Below, one piece after another: positions 34,771 to 43,615 of a DNA stretch of 64,000 nucleotides. Origin of the DNA: Candidatus Poseidoniaceae archaeon (GTDB lineage Archaea; Thermoplasmatota; Poseidoniia; Poseidoniales; Poseidoniaceae). Positions within the stretch are counted from its first letter, which is position 1, and the number at the start of each line of letters is the position of its first letter. The DNA lies in NCBI GenBank assembly GCA_938030705.1, contig CALHIR010000003.1:1-64000 (forward strand), read 5' to 3'. The notes beneath the pieces were generated by a model, which was given only the letters and a program-made list of their open reading frames with translations, ran no database searches and was not told where the DNA came from. A program made the translations under genes and the position numbers.

Positions 34771-35142
34771 ATGAAACTCCTGTTCGTCTGTGTGGGCAAC
34801 ACCTGTCGGTCCCAAATGGCAGAAGGTTTGGCGAAATCCATGGGCTTTGAGGCTTCATCGGCTGGAACGCATCCGGGCCCCGAGGTGGCCAAGCACGCCG
34901 TGGCGCTCCTGAACAGCAAAGGCATTTCCACCGACGGCATGGTCCCGAAAGGATTGGACGAAATTGAACCGAGCATGTTTGACATGGTGATTTCCATGGG
35001 ATGTGGCGTTCACTGTCCTGCCATCAACATCAACGAAGATTGGGCCCTTGAAGACCCGGTGGGACAGGACTACGACGTGTACGAAAAAACGGCTGCTGAA
35101 ATTGAACGTCGCCTTCAATTATTGGTCGGTCATTCTTCTTGA
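34771..35142 (+). CDS. arsC: Arsenate reductase, low-molecular-weight phosphatase type (ArsC)
   Basis: P-loop phosphatase CX5R: FVCVGNTCRSQMAEGLAKSMG at the N-terminus (shown to CRS as key), then SMGCGVHCP with the two extra cysteines, and WALEDPVGQDY with the catalytic Asp. The three-Cys set marks thioredoxin-coupled arsenate reductase rather than a tyrosine phosphatase. It reduces arsenate to arsenite for export. SD GGTGGAGAG before the ATG. Its 3 prime end overlaps the convergent alba gene by 13 nt. Confidence 0.88.
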   Translation: MKLLFVCVGNTCRSQMAEGLAKSMGFEASSAGTHPGPEVAKHAVALLNSKGISTDGMVPKGLDEIEPSMFDMVISMGCGVHCPAININEDWALEDPVGQDYDVYEKTAAEIERRLQLLVGHSS

Positions 35143-35450
35143 ATGACGGGCAGCGCTCCAACGCCCTCAATATCGATGCGCAGAACGCTCACTGTTCGCA
35201 TGCCGTTTTCACCCTCAACTTCCTGAGACTCGCAGGAGAGGTTCTGAATGTTCACCGTTTCCGGAAGACTTTGGGCGATGTGACCGTTGCGCCTTCGGCA
35301 GACTTCGGCCACGTCAACCGCACGGGAGATGGTGGCGCCTCGGGCCACCAGTTGCAATTCCCTATCGCCGTCTTCCATGGCCTTGACCACCGCTCGGACG
35401 TAGGCATGAAGGGGTTTTTTTCCAATGAAGATAACACGTCGTTCGGTCAT
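35130..35450 (-). CDS. alba: Alba DNA/RNA-binding chromatin protein
   Basis: Archaeal Alba, 106 aa from ATG 35450: VIFIGKKPLHAYVRAVVKAM carries the IGxKP acetylation-loop lysine, ARGATISRAVDVAEVCRRR gives the conserved helix 2, and the C-terminal strand follows. It coats DNA or RNA as dimers. The track start extends through the tRNA gene and is wrong. It sits just downstream of tRNA-Gly, separated by a T-rich terminator, with its own promoter presumably inside the 70-nt spacer. Confidence 0.93.
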   Translation of the reverse strand: MTERRVIFIGKKPLHAYVRAVVKAMEDGDRELQLVARGATISRAVDVAEVCRRRNGHIAQSLPETVNIQNLSCESQEVEGENGMRTVSVLRIDIEGVGALPVIQEE

Positions 35451-35499
35451 GGACACCAAGCCTTGTTGGATCCGGCCATCCAATAAACATTCACATTGG

Positions 35500-35514
35500 A
35501 AAAAGAGCAAAAAA
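35500..35514 (-). terminator. T-tract terminator behind tRNA-Gly
   Basis: On the minus strand TTTTTTGCTCTTTTT follows the tRNA 3 prime end by ten bases. Two T runs without a stem are a usual archaeal intrinsic termination signal. Confidence 0.6.
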
Positions 35515-35523
35515 GGCCCGCAG

Positions 35524-35598
35524 TGGTGCGAGCGCCGGGACTCGAACCCGGGTTCAGGCGTTGGCAACGCCCGGTGATAACCACTACACTACGCTCGC
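35524..35598 (-). tRNA. tRNA-Gly (anticodon GCC), CCA encoded
   Basis: A full cloverleaf can be folded on the minus strand. Acceptor stem GCGAGCG pairs with CGCTCGC, the D arm follows as GTGTAGTGGTTATCAC, and anticodon stem GGGCG/CGCCT encloses loop TTGCCAA (anticodon GCC, Gly). The T arm is CCGGGTTCGAGTCCCGG. The discriminator A is followed by genomic CCA (35526-35524). No intron. It lies between the giant surface-protein gene and alba, all on the minus strand. Confidence 0.96.
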
Positions 35599-35680
35599 AG
35601 GTGTCCTCCCCATCTTGCAGGGGTTTAAACGGTTGTCGGCGAAGAATCACGGTTGCGAGGACGACCTGAAAAGGCGGCCA

Positions 35681-38600
35681 TCATTGCGTGCCGAATCGGT
35701 CGCCTCCGCCCTCACCACCACGGCGGGCAAGCACGGTCAAAACGACAATTGCCCCAACCAAGACCAACAAACCGAGACCTCCAAGCACCGCCGCACTCAA
35801 TCCGTCTGCCCCTCCCGTTGGGTCATCGCCCTCCTTGAGCGTGATAACGGCAGAAGCCGTGTTCTGTTCGCCATAGGTGTCAAAGGCTCGGAGTGAAACC
35901 TCGTGCGTACCCAAAGGCGTACCGTCCCGAATGGATAAGGACACAGAATAGAGACCATCTCCAGCGACTTCATCGCCACCGTTGACCCCATCATCGTGCA
36001 TGAAGGCCCATGTTTGGCCTCCGATTGGCGTAAAGACGCCCAAGTTAATTTGAACCCGCTCGATACCGTCAGGATCGCTGACTTCCACCGTGTACAAAAC
36101 GGTGGATTCGGTGTTCTTTTCCATCGAGACTGGAGCGGTCAACAGGGTCGGTCGGTCGTTGAGAATATGAACTTCGATCGCTATACTCACGGACTGGTCC
36201 ACGTGGTGTGGGCCGAAAGCGGCATCGCCCACGCCGTTGGGGGCTGGTGTGTAAACGCGTTGTTGCGAAACGGCCCCTTGTTCGTCTTGAGCCACCACCA
36301 ACAGGGACTGATGCCCCGGTGACATTCCCGATGGCATTTCGATCATGGCCGCCCAGAGTGTGTTTCCACCCTCCGAGGTCAAATTGACCAGTTCGCCACC
36401 GTAGGCGCGCAGGTCAATCTGAACTGAGCCCACCCCGTGGCCGTCGTAGGCCTCGATGTTCACCACGATGGACTGCCCCCGCTCAAGAGATGCTGGAGCG
36501 AGTTCCACCGCCAATAATCGGGGCGGTTGATTCATGATATCGAGCGTGGCTTCACCCTCACCCGTGGCTCCAAAGCTATCGGTAGCAGAGACGTTCACTG
36601 CAAATGAGCCAACTTGGAGCCCGGGAATGACGACGGCCACCGTGTAGATATCGTCTCCAACGGCAAGGTCGCCGTTCAAACCGCGGTCATTCAATTCAAT
36701 CACGCCCAATCCAAAGGCGCTGAGATCCGCCTGAACAGCCACGACGTTCCATTCTGCATCGGCGACGGTGGCTTGCAGGTGAGCAACACCCCCACCCTCG
36801 CCCACGGCGAGACCCTCACGCCATCCGATCTCGGAAACTTCGGGAGGGTTGTTATCGTCTTCACTGACGATTTCAGGAGAAAGGACACGTTCGAGAACTT
36901 GAGTCTCCTGGAGCATGACCGTCTCATTGTCCTCCCCAAACGGGAGAGAGAGGGAGCGTTCAACGGAGGACAACAACCCTTTGAGCGGCCCTCCAACGAC
37001 AACAGCCCCGGATGCAGTTCCAACCTCGCCGCTCCCCTCATAGACGCCGGTCCAATCGATGACGCTGAGGTTGTGACCGTCCCGAACATCCGTGCGGGTC
37101 TCGCCAACTTCGACCGTGAGGGTGAGGCCTTCTTGGCCGTCCAAGCGAAGACGGTCATCGGTGTTCAAGGGAATGGGCATCCATCCCGTCTCTCGGCCCA
37201 CGGTCAAATCGCCAAGGCTTTCCTCGGCCTCAGGGGCCGTGGCGTTCTGCTGAAGTGGACTGTGTTCAGGGAACTCCTCTCCTTCGGATGCGTCAGGGCC
37301 AGTTTCCCGCCAGACCAATCGCACCGTTCGGTTGTCCCAATCCGACTGAACCGTTTGATAGTCCCAAGTCTGGTTGTGGGTTGCTCCAACCCCCGCCCCG
37401 TCGAAGAAATTGCCACCGTTCACGCCCGTGATGTTGAACCAAGACTCTTGGAAAATGACGTTGACGAGGAATTCTTGGCCGGTGGCGTTGGCTTGCATGC
37501 CCGTGGTTTCGATACCTCGAAGGACGCCAAATGTTCCTTGGACATCGCCCGTTAACGTTCCGTCAACATGAAGGTCATCGATGACGGTTGTTCCGTTTTC
37601 TAATTTCGTGTGCAGGTCAAGGATGGTCCCGTTGACCTGAAGGGAAGCGTTCTCTTCTTGGTCGGCAAACCCAAACGTTCCATCGCCGTACAATTCTTGC
37701 AGATGCTGGGTTCGAACACCGTCTTCCCATCGCTCAACCGAGGTGAAACCGTCCAGAGCGACATCGAGGCGACTCCCCTCATCAATGAGAATGAAATCCG
37801 CCATGGCCTCAAACTGGGTATGCTGAAGAATGCGTTCACCGTCCACGTCCGCGTACTCAAAGAAGAACACCGCCAACTCCCCGTCGATATCAAGCGTGTT
37901 GTTTTCACCGTCGTCCTCAGTGATGTTGAGCGTTCCCGTGGCTTCCAACGACAGCCGTTCCCCAACGACGCCGTTGATGATAGAACGGTTGAGCATAGCC
38001 TGCGAAACATCGGCGTCGATCACGGTGGTGCTTTCGCCATCGATGACTACGGTGCGGAGGTCACCATAACCACGCGCATCAAAGACTTGACTGGTCATTA
38101 CGCCAGCGACGATGGTCTCGTTTTTCCATAATTGGGTGAGGACCAAATCCAGTTCAGTCACCCCATCGGATGTGCTTTCAACGGTGGAAAATGTACCGTT
38201 TCCAAGTTCCCAAGACGAGAGGGTATCGCCCACTCGCTCCTGCCACCCCTGGCCGGTAAAACCCAGCGTGAAGTTTTGGTCGCCGGTCGCCGTTTGATAG
38301 GACTGGTCGAGTTCCCATGTCGTCGAGAGGAGAACCTCGTGGTCGTCCATGGGTTGATTCCAGAGCCCGACCACAAAACTGCGGACCGTCTCGATGTCAA
38401 GATCGCTCACATCGTTGTGATTGGTAATGGTAATGCTCAGTTCGATTTGATCGCCCCACGACAAGGAGGTATTGAAGGTGAGCAAGGCCGTTCGAAGACC
38501 TGCTTCACTGCCCCAAGTGGTGCTGTGGCTGGTCGGTATTTGAGTGCCGTTTTGGACGTGGTCCATCTCAACGTCGAAGCCGTAGGTACCGTTGTCGGAG

Positions 38601-38764
38601 AACGTCAGCATGTAGGCGTGGGCGACGTCCGTTGCGCCTTGACCAACCCAGTGGGTGTTGATGCGGACCGACGGAGGCGTATCAGCTTGGACGTGCAAAG
38701 GGAGAACCGTGGCGACCAACAGCGCCATCATGCAGAGCGAAGCCAACCTGCGTCGGTGGGTCAT
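35681..38764 (-). CDS. Giant secreted, C-terminally anchored surface protein (1027 aa)
   Basis: ATG 38764 gives a signal peptide (MTHRRRLASLCMMALLVATV), about 640 residues of beta-rich, Thr/Asp-rich sequence with many N-glycosylation sequons, then Ig/cadherin-like domains in the last third. Two of these carry similar Asp/Gly loops (LNDRGLNGDLAVGDDIYTV and HDDGVNGGDEVAGDGLYSV) that look calcium-binding. A Gly/Asp linker leads to one membrane helix (GLSAAVLGGLGLLVLVGAIV) and a basic tail, so the protein is anchored with its bulk outside. Probably an adhesin, surface-layer or degradative scaffold protein; no catalytic motif recognised. Single gene between the hypusine operon and tRNA-Gly. Confidence 0.82.
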   Translation of the reverse strand: MTHRRRLASLCMMALLVATVLPLHVQADTPPSVRINTHWVGQGATDVAHAYMLTFSDNGTYGFDVEMDHVQNGTQIPTSHSTTWGSEAGLRTALLTFNTSLSWGDQIELSITITNHNDVSDLDIETVRSFVVGLWNQPMDDHEVLLSTTWELDQSYQTATGDQNFTLGFTGQGWQERVGDTLSSWELGNGTFSTVESTSDGVTELDLVLTQLWKNETIVAGVMTSQVFDARGYGDLRTVVIDGESTTVIDADVSQAMLNRSIINGVVGERLSLEATGTLNITEDDGENNTLDIDGELAVFFFEYADVDGERILQHTQFEAMADFILIDEGSRLDVALDGFTSVERWEDGVRTQHLQELYGDGTFGFADQEENASLQVNGTILDLHTKLENGTTVIDDLHVDGTLTGDVQGTFGVLRGIETTGMQANATGQEFLVNVIFQESWFNITGVNGGNFFDGAGVGATHNQTWDYQTVQSDWDNRTVRLVWRETGPDASEGEEFPEHSPLQQNATAPEAEESLGDLTVGRETGWMPIPLNTDDRLRLDGQEGLTLTVEVGETRTDVRDGHNLSVIDWTGVYEGSGEVGTASGAVVVGGPLKGLLSSVERSLSLPFGEDNETVMLQETQVLERVLSPEIVSEDDNNPPEVSEIGWREGLAVGEGGGVAHLQATVADAEWNVVAVQADLSAFGLGVIELNDRGLNGDLAVGDDIYTVAVVIPGLQVGSFAVNVSATDSFGATGEGEATLDIMNQPPRLLAVELAPASLERGQSIVVNIEAYDGHGVGSVQIDLRAYGGELVNLTSEGGNTLWAAMIEMPSGMSPGHQSLLVVAQDEQGAVSQQRVYTPAPNGVGDAAFGPHHVDQSVSIAIEVHILNDRPTLLTAPVSMEKNTESTVLYTVEVSDPDGIERVQINLGVFTPIGGQTWAFMHDDGVNGGDEVAGDGLYSVSLSIRDGTPLGTHEVSLRAFDTYGEQNTASAVITLKEGDDPTGGADGLSAAVLGGLGLLVLVGAIVVLTVLARRGGEGGGDRFGTQ

Positions 38765-38841
38765 GGGTTTGATGTAGAACGGCTCCCTTTCAAGACTTTG
38801 GGGGCCGCGCCCCTTCCCGAAATGGAGAGGAGGGCGCTTTC

Positions 38842-39801
38842 TCAAAGGTCAAGAACATAACCAAAGAGGAGAGGAAGAACGATGCTGGCATCACTCTGTA
38901 TGTTGAAGCGTGGCGTGTCCAAGCCGAGTTTACCCCATGAAATCTTCTCGTTAGGAGGGGCACCGGAATACCCGCCATAGGAGGCGGTTGCGTCGGTGAT
39001 TTGACAAAACCAAGCCCACAGCGGAACATCAATTTCGCCGAGGTCTTGATGCAAGAGCGGCACCACGCAGATTGGGAAATCCCCGGCGATACCTCCGCCC
39101 GACTGTAAAAAGGCAAGCGGCTCGGCACCTGCCCGGTAAAACGACATCAAGTGTGTCATGTAATGCGTGCCGCTCAACACGATGTCAGGGGATAACAGGC
39201 CCTGGGAACAGCGGGCTGCGAAGATGTTTCCGAGGGTTGAATCTTCCCAACCTGGAACATACAACGGCAGGTCTCGTTCTGCGGCGGCCAACAACCACGA
39301 ATGTTCAGGGTCGCCCTGGTAGGATGTTCGGAGCGTATCGGAGAGGAGGAGGCGGTACAGATAGCGATGGGGCAAATGCGACTCCCCGTCGTCTTGTGCC
39401 TGGCGCCAAACATCCATCAACGACCGTTCAATCTTGCGAATGGCTTCCTCTTCGGGGATGCAAACGTCGGTGACACGGTTGAGTTGCCGTTCCAGAAGAG
39501 CTACTTCGTCTTCAGCGGTGAGATCATCGGGCGAGGGGATGGCCACGTAGGCCTCCCTGGCGACAAGGTGAAACACGTCTTCCTCAAGGTTAGCTCCGGT
39601 GCAGGAAATCGCTGCCACATGACCTGCTCGAATCATCTGCGCCAGGCTGCGTCCAATTTCCGCCGTGCTCATGGCCCCAGCGAGCGTGAGAAAGAGTCGT
39701 CCGCCCTGCTCCAAATGGTTGACCAGCGTCCCTGCGGCACGACGAAGGACGCCTGCGTTGAAGTGGCGATAATGCTCGTCAACAAACGCTCGCACCGTCA
39801 T
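38842..39801 (-). CDS. Deoxyhypusine synthase
   Basis: Uses spermidine and NAD to modify the lysine of translation factor aIF5A. Conserved segments: LAGAMSTAEIGRSLAQMIRAG, CTGANLEEDVFHLVA, VPGWEDSTLGNIFAARC, SGGGIAGDFPICVVPLL and the C-terminal ITDATASYGGYSGAPPNEKI followed by SWGKL, with the reactive Lys. 319 aa is normal. The gene lies directly behind the AdoMet decarboxylase (3-nt gap) in an operon with agmatinase, coupling polyamine supply to hypusine formation. aIF5A itself is not in the window. Confidence 0.93.
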   Translation of the reverse strand: MTVRAFVDEHYRHFNAGVLRRAAGTLVNHLEQGGRLFLTLAGAMSTAEIGRSLAQMIRAGHVAAISCTGANLEEDVFHLVAREAYVAIPSPDDLTAEDEVALLERQLNRVTDVCIPEEEAIRKIERSLMDVWRQAQDDGESHLPHRYLYRLLLSDTLRTSYQGDPEHSWLLAAAERDLPLYVPGWEDSTLGNIFAARCSQGLLSPDIVLSGTHYMTHLMSFYRAGAEPLAFLQSGGGIAGDFPICVVPLLHQDLGEIDVPLWAWFCQITDATASYGGYSGAPPNEKISWGKLGLDTPRFNIQSDASIVLPLLFGYVLDL

Positions 39802-39804
39802 GGT

Positions 39805-40191
39805 TCAGACCTCCGTGATGAATCGGTCAACCCGCTGACGGCGAACGCACACGAGGCTGGGCATTCGCTTCATCAGCCGGTCGTGAAGGTAGGTTGCGAT
39901 GGTGGCTGGGTCGGTCGCCCCGCAAGTGAAACAATCGATGGCTAAGAGACCGCTGTCTGCATAACAATGCGCCGTAATGTGGCTTTCATCAATCAAAACA
40001 ACCGCAGCAAATCCCGGTGGAGACGTGCTGCCATCAAAAGGCGCAAGGTGAGCGTGGACCTCCTTGGCTGGGCTTTGTTCCACCGCCTCTCTCATTAAAG
40101 AGAAAAGCCAGTTGTAGGCGGTTTCGTCCTCAAAAACAGCGTTCGTGTAGTCAATAAACACATGAGCCCCTTGGCTCGGCTTGTCTGTCAT
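39805..40191 (-). CDS. speD: S-adenosylmethionine decarboxylase proenzyme (SpeD/SpeH type)
   Basis: Makes decarboxylated AdoMet, the aminopropyl donor for spermidine. The self-cleavage site is visible as IDESHITAHCYADSGLLAID, giving a pyruvoyl group at the Ser of ESH, with CFTCG behind it supplying the catalytic Cys. From ATG 40191 the proenzyme is 128 aa, normal for the prokaryotic class. Middle gene of the speB-speD-dhs operon. No aminopropyltransferase gene is in the window. Confidence 0.92.
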   Translation of the reverse strand: MTDKPSQGAHVFIDYTNAVFEDETAYNWLFSLMREAVEQSPAKEVHAHLAPFDGSTSPPGFAAVVLIDESHITAHCYADSGLLAIDCFTCGATDPATIATYLHDRLMKRMPSLVCVRRQRVDRFITEV

Positions 40192-40225
40192 GTACTCACC
40201 TGCCGCCTGCCGAATCATGCTCTTT

Positions 40226-41242
40226 TTAAAACTGCCGCAAACCATCTCTCCCAAATTGTGTGAAAAACGCCGTATTAAACGGCACTTCTTTGGTTGATGA
40301 GATGGCGTTCCAGCGTCCTTCATGGCGAGCAAGAACATGGTTGGCAACGATCTTCGTGGCCAACAATGCAGCGGTGAATTGAGTCAAGACCCCATCGGTT
40401 TGTGCGACGATTTCGTTCACATCAGCGCTGATGACCACCACATCTGGATTGGCGAATAGCGTTTCAATCGTCTCGACTGCTTGCCAAAAATTCAACCCGC
40501 CGGGGACCGGTGTGCCCGTGGCAGGGACCAAAGCGCCGTCCAAACCGTCGATGTCGAGCGTGAAGTGAACAGGGCCGGAAAGCGAACGAAGTTCGTCAAG
40601 CCACGCCTGCCAGGCCTTGGCCCCAGTATGGGGATGTTGCGTGGCTTTTGCAAAAGAAGTGGTGATACGTTCATCGGTCTTGATACGTATCAGTTCCTCT
40701 TCGCTGTAGGCACGAACACCGGCTTGAAGTAATCGGCCGGCGCCGACATCAAGGCTTCTTGAGGCGGCGCAAGCGTGAGAAAAAATTTCGTCATCCAACG
40801 AAGAACGAAGGTCGGCGTGGGCATCGAGTTGTACGATGGTCAATTTTGCCAAATCCCCACCGACCGCAGGGTGGCTTCGGGCCGCATGAATCAGTGGGGG
40901 AAGAATGCCGTGTTCCCCACCAAGAAACAACGGGAAGAGGTCACCGGTGTAGTACGAGCGAGCATGGGCCGCCATCTCATCGAGTTGTTCACGCAACGTT
41001 GGCGCCTGCCCTTCCCAAACCGGTTCGGTGACAATAATCTGGCCTGCGGGAAGGTCCATTCCGAGCCGATCGTCAAAGAGTTCAACCTGAGCGCTGGCAT
41101 CCAAACAGGCTTGGGGGCCATCGCAGGCCCCGGTCCCGTAGGAGGTTGTCAGTTCGTACGCCAGAGGGACCACAGCAATATCAGCGGGGCCACTCGCTTT
41201 TGGAAGGCCAAGAAACGCCCCCTCCTCAAAGTCCGCTGGCAT
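40226..41242 (-). CDS. Agmatinase-like ureohydrolase (SpeB family)
   Basis: Binuclear manganese ureohydrolase that splits agmatine to putrescine and urea. Ligand motifs: FLGGEHGILPPLIH near residue 110, QLDAHADLRSS near residue 143, HACAASR and FTLDIDGLDGALVPATGTPV near residue 230, then ISADVNEI. HACA replaces the usual HG-x, common in archaeal forms. ATG 41242 gives 338 aa. First gene of the polyamine/hypusine operon; an arginine decarboxylase would be needed elsewhere. Arginase or formiminoglutamase activity is less likely. Confidence 0.88.
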   Translation of the reverse strand: MPADFEEGAFLGLPKASGPADIAVVPLAYELTTSYGTGACDGPQACLDASAQVELFDDRLGMDLPAGQIIVTEPVWEGQAPTLREQLDEMAAHARSYYTGDLFPLFLGGEHGILPPLIHAARSHPAVGGDLAKLTIVQLDAHADLRSSLDDEIFSHACAASRSLDVGAGRLLQAGVRAYSEEELIRIKTDERITTSFAKATQHPHTGAKAWQAWLDELRSLSGPVHFTLDIDGLDGALVPATGTPVPGGLNFWQAVETIETLFANPDVVVISADVNEIVAQTDGVLTQFTAALLATKIVANHVLARHEGRWNAISSTKEVPFNTAFFTQFGRDGLRQF

Positions 41243-41419
41243 GCAGTTCACGGGTTGCCGCCCCCTTCATCATCCTACCGATGAAGAACGTGCGCCGATT
41301 TCAAGGGCGAAAGGACTGTTTTCATGAAATGCGATGGAACACTTAATATGGGTCGGTGACCAATAAAATACAGCAACAGGGGCCGAAAACACGCGGCTCA
41401 GGTGCAGGGAGGGACAAAC

Positions 41420-41839
41420 ATGGGAATGACACTCGCAGAATTGACAAAGGCCATTCAACAACACATCGATCTGGACATGGATGCTGAAGTTGCCCAAGGC
41501 ATGGCAGAACATGCCCTCGGTTTCTTCGGTTTTTACAACAGAATCATTGACAATGCCCTTGAACCAACCGACCGCAACCTGTTTTACATGTTCCAAGATT
41601 ATGATCTCCTGACCACGGAATCCGAGGAAACCACCCTTTGGGACGGCCGAGAATGGCGAATCCACTACTGGAAGTTCAAGCCCGACCTCCGTGAGCGTGT
41701 GGAGGCTTACATGCAGCGAAACCTGCAAGAAGACGACATTGACCCCTTCGCCGACATCTACGCCACGGACGGACCCAGCATTTGGACCCGAGAAGGTGAA
41801 AAAGTCGCCAACCCGAACGCCTTCACCTCCGACTGGTGA
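41420..41839 (+). CDS. Small acidic protein of unknown function (139 aa)
   Basis: Soluble, acidic, with an N-terminal helical part (MTLAELTKAIQQHIDLDMDA) and aromatic-rich C-terminal half (WRIHYWKF, SIWTREGEK). A helical two-domain layout, perhaps of DUF6015 type, is suspected but not secure. SD GGAGGGA precedes the ATG at 41420 (an extra in-frame ATG lies two codons on). The leader GAGGGACAAACATG nearly repeats that of the small winged-helix gene at 2990. TATA-like sequences lie 55-80 nt upstream, in the region shared with the divergent agmatinase operon. Confidence 0.75.
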   Translation: MGMTLAELTKAIQQHIDLDMDAEVAQGMAEHALGFFGFYNRIIDNALEPTDRNLFYMFQDYDLLTTESEETTLWDGREWRIHYWKFKPDLRERVEAYMQRNLQEDDIDPFADIYATDGPSIWTREGEKVANPNAFTSDW

Positions 41840-41887
41840 AGCGCTCCCGATGCAAGCGTTTTTGATTTGCAAGCACGAGGCCAATCC

Positions 41888-43276
41888 ATGCGCGTCGCTG
41901 TTGGGCTTGTCCTCTGCATGCTGATGGCGTGCATCCCGGCCGCTTCGGCTCAATTTGACCCCGAGCACCTCTATGCTTGGCCCGGCGACCCCGTTGACAG
42001 CCATGTCCACCTTACATGGGCTGCCTTGACACTGGACGTGAACAATTGGGCCGATGATTACCCCGAGATTGTGGACCTGACCAGTGCTGGAGAATCCGAG
42101 CTTGGCAAGACCCTTTGGGTGGTTCGGCTATCCGACTGGTCCATGGAGACCAAGGCCAACGGTTCAGCGAAGGAAACCATCTACATCGATGGTGGCCACC
42201 ACGGCAATGAGTACTTGGGTACGGCCCTCGCCTACCTAACGGCAAAATGGTACATCAACGCTTGGAGCGAGGGAAATGAAGAGGCGATTGCCGTGTTGCA
42301 AAACACCGAATTGCACATCCTCATCATGCTCAATCCAGACGGGAATGACATCGATACCCGATGGAATATCAATCAGGTCGACCTGAATCGAAACTACGAC
42401 CACTACTGGAACACATGCCCCACCACACAACCTGGAAGCAGTGCGTTCAGCGAATCCGAAACCGCCTCCAATTCAGCCTACATGAACGCCTACGCTACGG
42501 ACGCAGACCTGTACGTGACCATGCACACAGGCGTTTGGATCATGCTCTACCCATGGGGCAAATGGCCCGAACAACCACCCGACTGGGAGTTGTTTTGGCG
42601 CATTCGAGACGACGTACAAGCCAACGTCTCTGAAATCCCTATACAAAACGCCAACCAAGGTTTGTACCCCAACTGCGGTACGAGCCGAGATTACGGCTAC
42701 GGCGTCATGGGTTTCCCCACCTTCACCTTCGAAACCGACGATGAACAGTTTGTCCCCGGCAGTTTCGAGAACCTCAACGAACGGTTGGCAGAAGAGATGG
42801 ATGTGATGCGCTTCCTCATCAACAACGTCTGGTACTGGCGTGCTCGCCTTGACGTGCAAGCCATCACCGTGAGCGACGATGCCCTTGAACTCGAAGTTGT
42901 CAATCATGGGAGGGCATCCACCACCAATGCCAGTTTAGAATATCATGACGTCGCTGGGGAAGTCCTCTGGGCCTCGCCCTACTTCACCGTCAACTCATCC
43001 AACATGACATCGGTTTCCTTCGAAGTGGACGACGATGTGTTTGAGACCAAAGGCATGTGGAACCTCAACTACCAGAAGCGCGTCATCAACGCCTCCACTT
43101 GGGTCAACGAATCGGTGGACGGCAACCTCACGGTATTTATCGACGATGAGGACGACCGCTTCCTCTCCGGTGTTGGTCTTTTCAATCCAGTCGCCGTGAT
43201 TCTTGGCATCATCGGCGTCGGCGCACTCTTCCGAAACGAAGAGGAAGCCATCGAAGAAACTTTGAACCATGGTTGA
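41888..43276 (+). CDS. Secreted M14-type zinc carboxypeptidase
   Basis: Signal peptide MRVAVGLVLCMLMACIPAAS then a 300-residue M14 peptidase domain. Zinc ligands: DGGHHGNEYLGTALAYL (HxxE) and the His in VTMHTGVW; substrate-binding INQVDLNRNYDHYW; a catalytic Glu in FTFETDDE. A beta-sandwich-like domain (ALELEVVNHGRASTTNASLE) and a C-terminal helix (PVAVILGIIGVGALF) complete the 462 aa, so the enzyme is probably tethered outside the cell to degrade peptides. Fits a protein-degrading marine heterotroph. ATG 41888. Confidence 0.9.
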   Translation: MRVAVGLVLCMLMACIPAASAQFDPEHLYAWPGDPVDSHVHLTWAALTLDVNNWADDYPEIVDLTSAGESELGKTLWVVRLSDWSMETKANGSAKETIYIDGGHHGNEYLGTALAYLTAKWYINAWSEGNEEAIAVLQNTELHILIMLNPDGNDIDTRWNINQVDLNRNYDHYWNTCPTTQPGSSAFSESETASNSAYMNAYATDADLYVTMHTGVWIMLYPWGKWPEQPPDWELFWRIRDDVQANVSEIPIQNANQGLYPNCGTSRDYGYGVMGFPTFTFETDDEQFVPGSFENLNERLAEEMDVMRFLINNVWYWRARLDVQAITVSDDALELEVVNHGRASTTNASLEYHDVAGEVLWASPYFTVNSSNMTSVSFEVDDDVFETKGMWNLNYQKRVINASTWVNESVDGNLTVFIDDEDDRFLSGVGLFNPVAVILGIIGVGALFRNEEEAIEETLNHG

Positions 43277-43319
43277 CCGTTTTGGCAATGTTCAAAAGCA
43301 ATCTTCCGTTGGTTGAACC

Positions 43320-43481
43320 ATGAACCGAGACACACAAAAAAGCCAGAGGAAATTTCGACTTCCCAAGGGGTTCAGGAAAAAGGCCAAGACCACCTCAGCC
43401 TTGACGGCGGCGCCAAAGACGGACGTCGTTGAATCCAACGAAGCCTCCTGCCAAACCAGAGGCTGCGGTTGTGGAAACTGA
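43320..43481 (+). CDS. 53-aa microprotein with CGCG-type Cys tail
   Basis: Too short for the ORF track. ATG at 43320 opens MNRDTQKSQRKFRLPKGFRK, a very basic first half, then a neutral linker and the C-terminus SCQTRGCGCGN before TGA at 43481. Four cysteines crowded at the end suggest metal binding or a thiol function. Plain SD is not evident. It sits between the M14 and M17 peptidase genes in the same direction. Codon use and the sharp basic/Cys layout support a real gene, but no family is recognised. The 134 nt after it hold only the M17 leader. Confidence 0.5.
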   Translation: MNRDTQKSQRKFRLPKGFRKKAKTTSALTAAPKTDVVESNEASCQTRGCGCGN

Positions 43482-43615
43482 GCATCTCACCCGATGTTGA
43501 CCGCTTGGTCCTGTTTTGAGCCGACGGCATTCCCGAGACAAACCTACCCTCCTGAGCAGAGCCCGGACTGGGAGGATTGAAGTGGGGGAAATCGTTGGCG
43601 GAGGTTGGTGAAACC

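Noticed and set aside
36614-37555. 313-aa open frame on the plus strand
   Set aside because: Antisense to the giant surface protein and without any recognisable motif or promoter.
43494-43580. 28-codon ORF (MLTAWSCFEPTAFPRQTYPP...) before the aminopeptidase
   Set aside because: No SD and no distinctive composition; too short to support.
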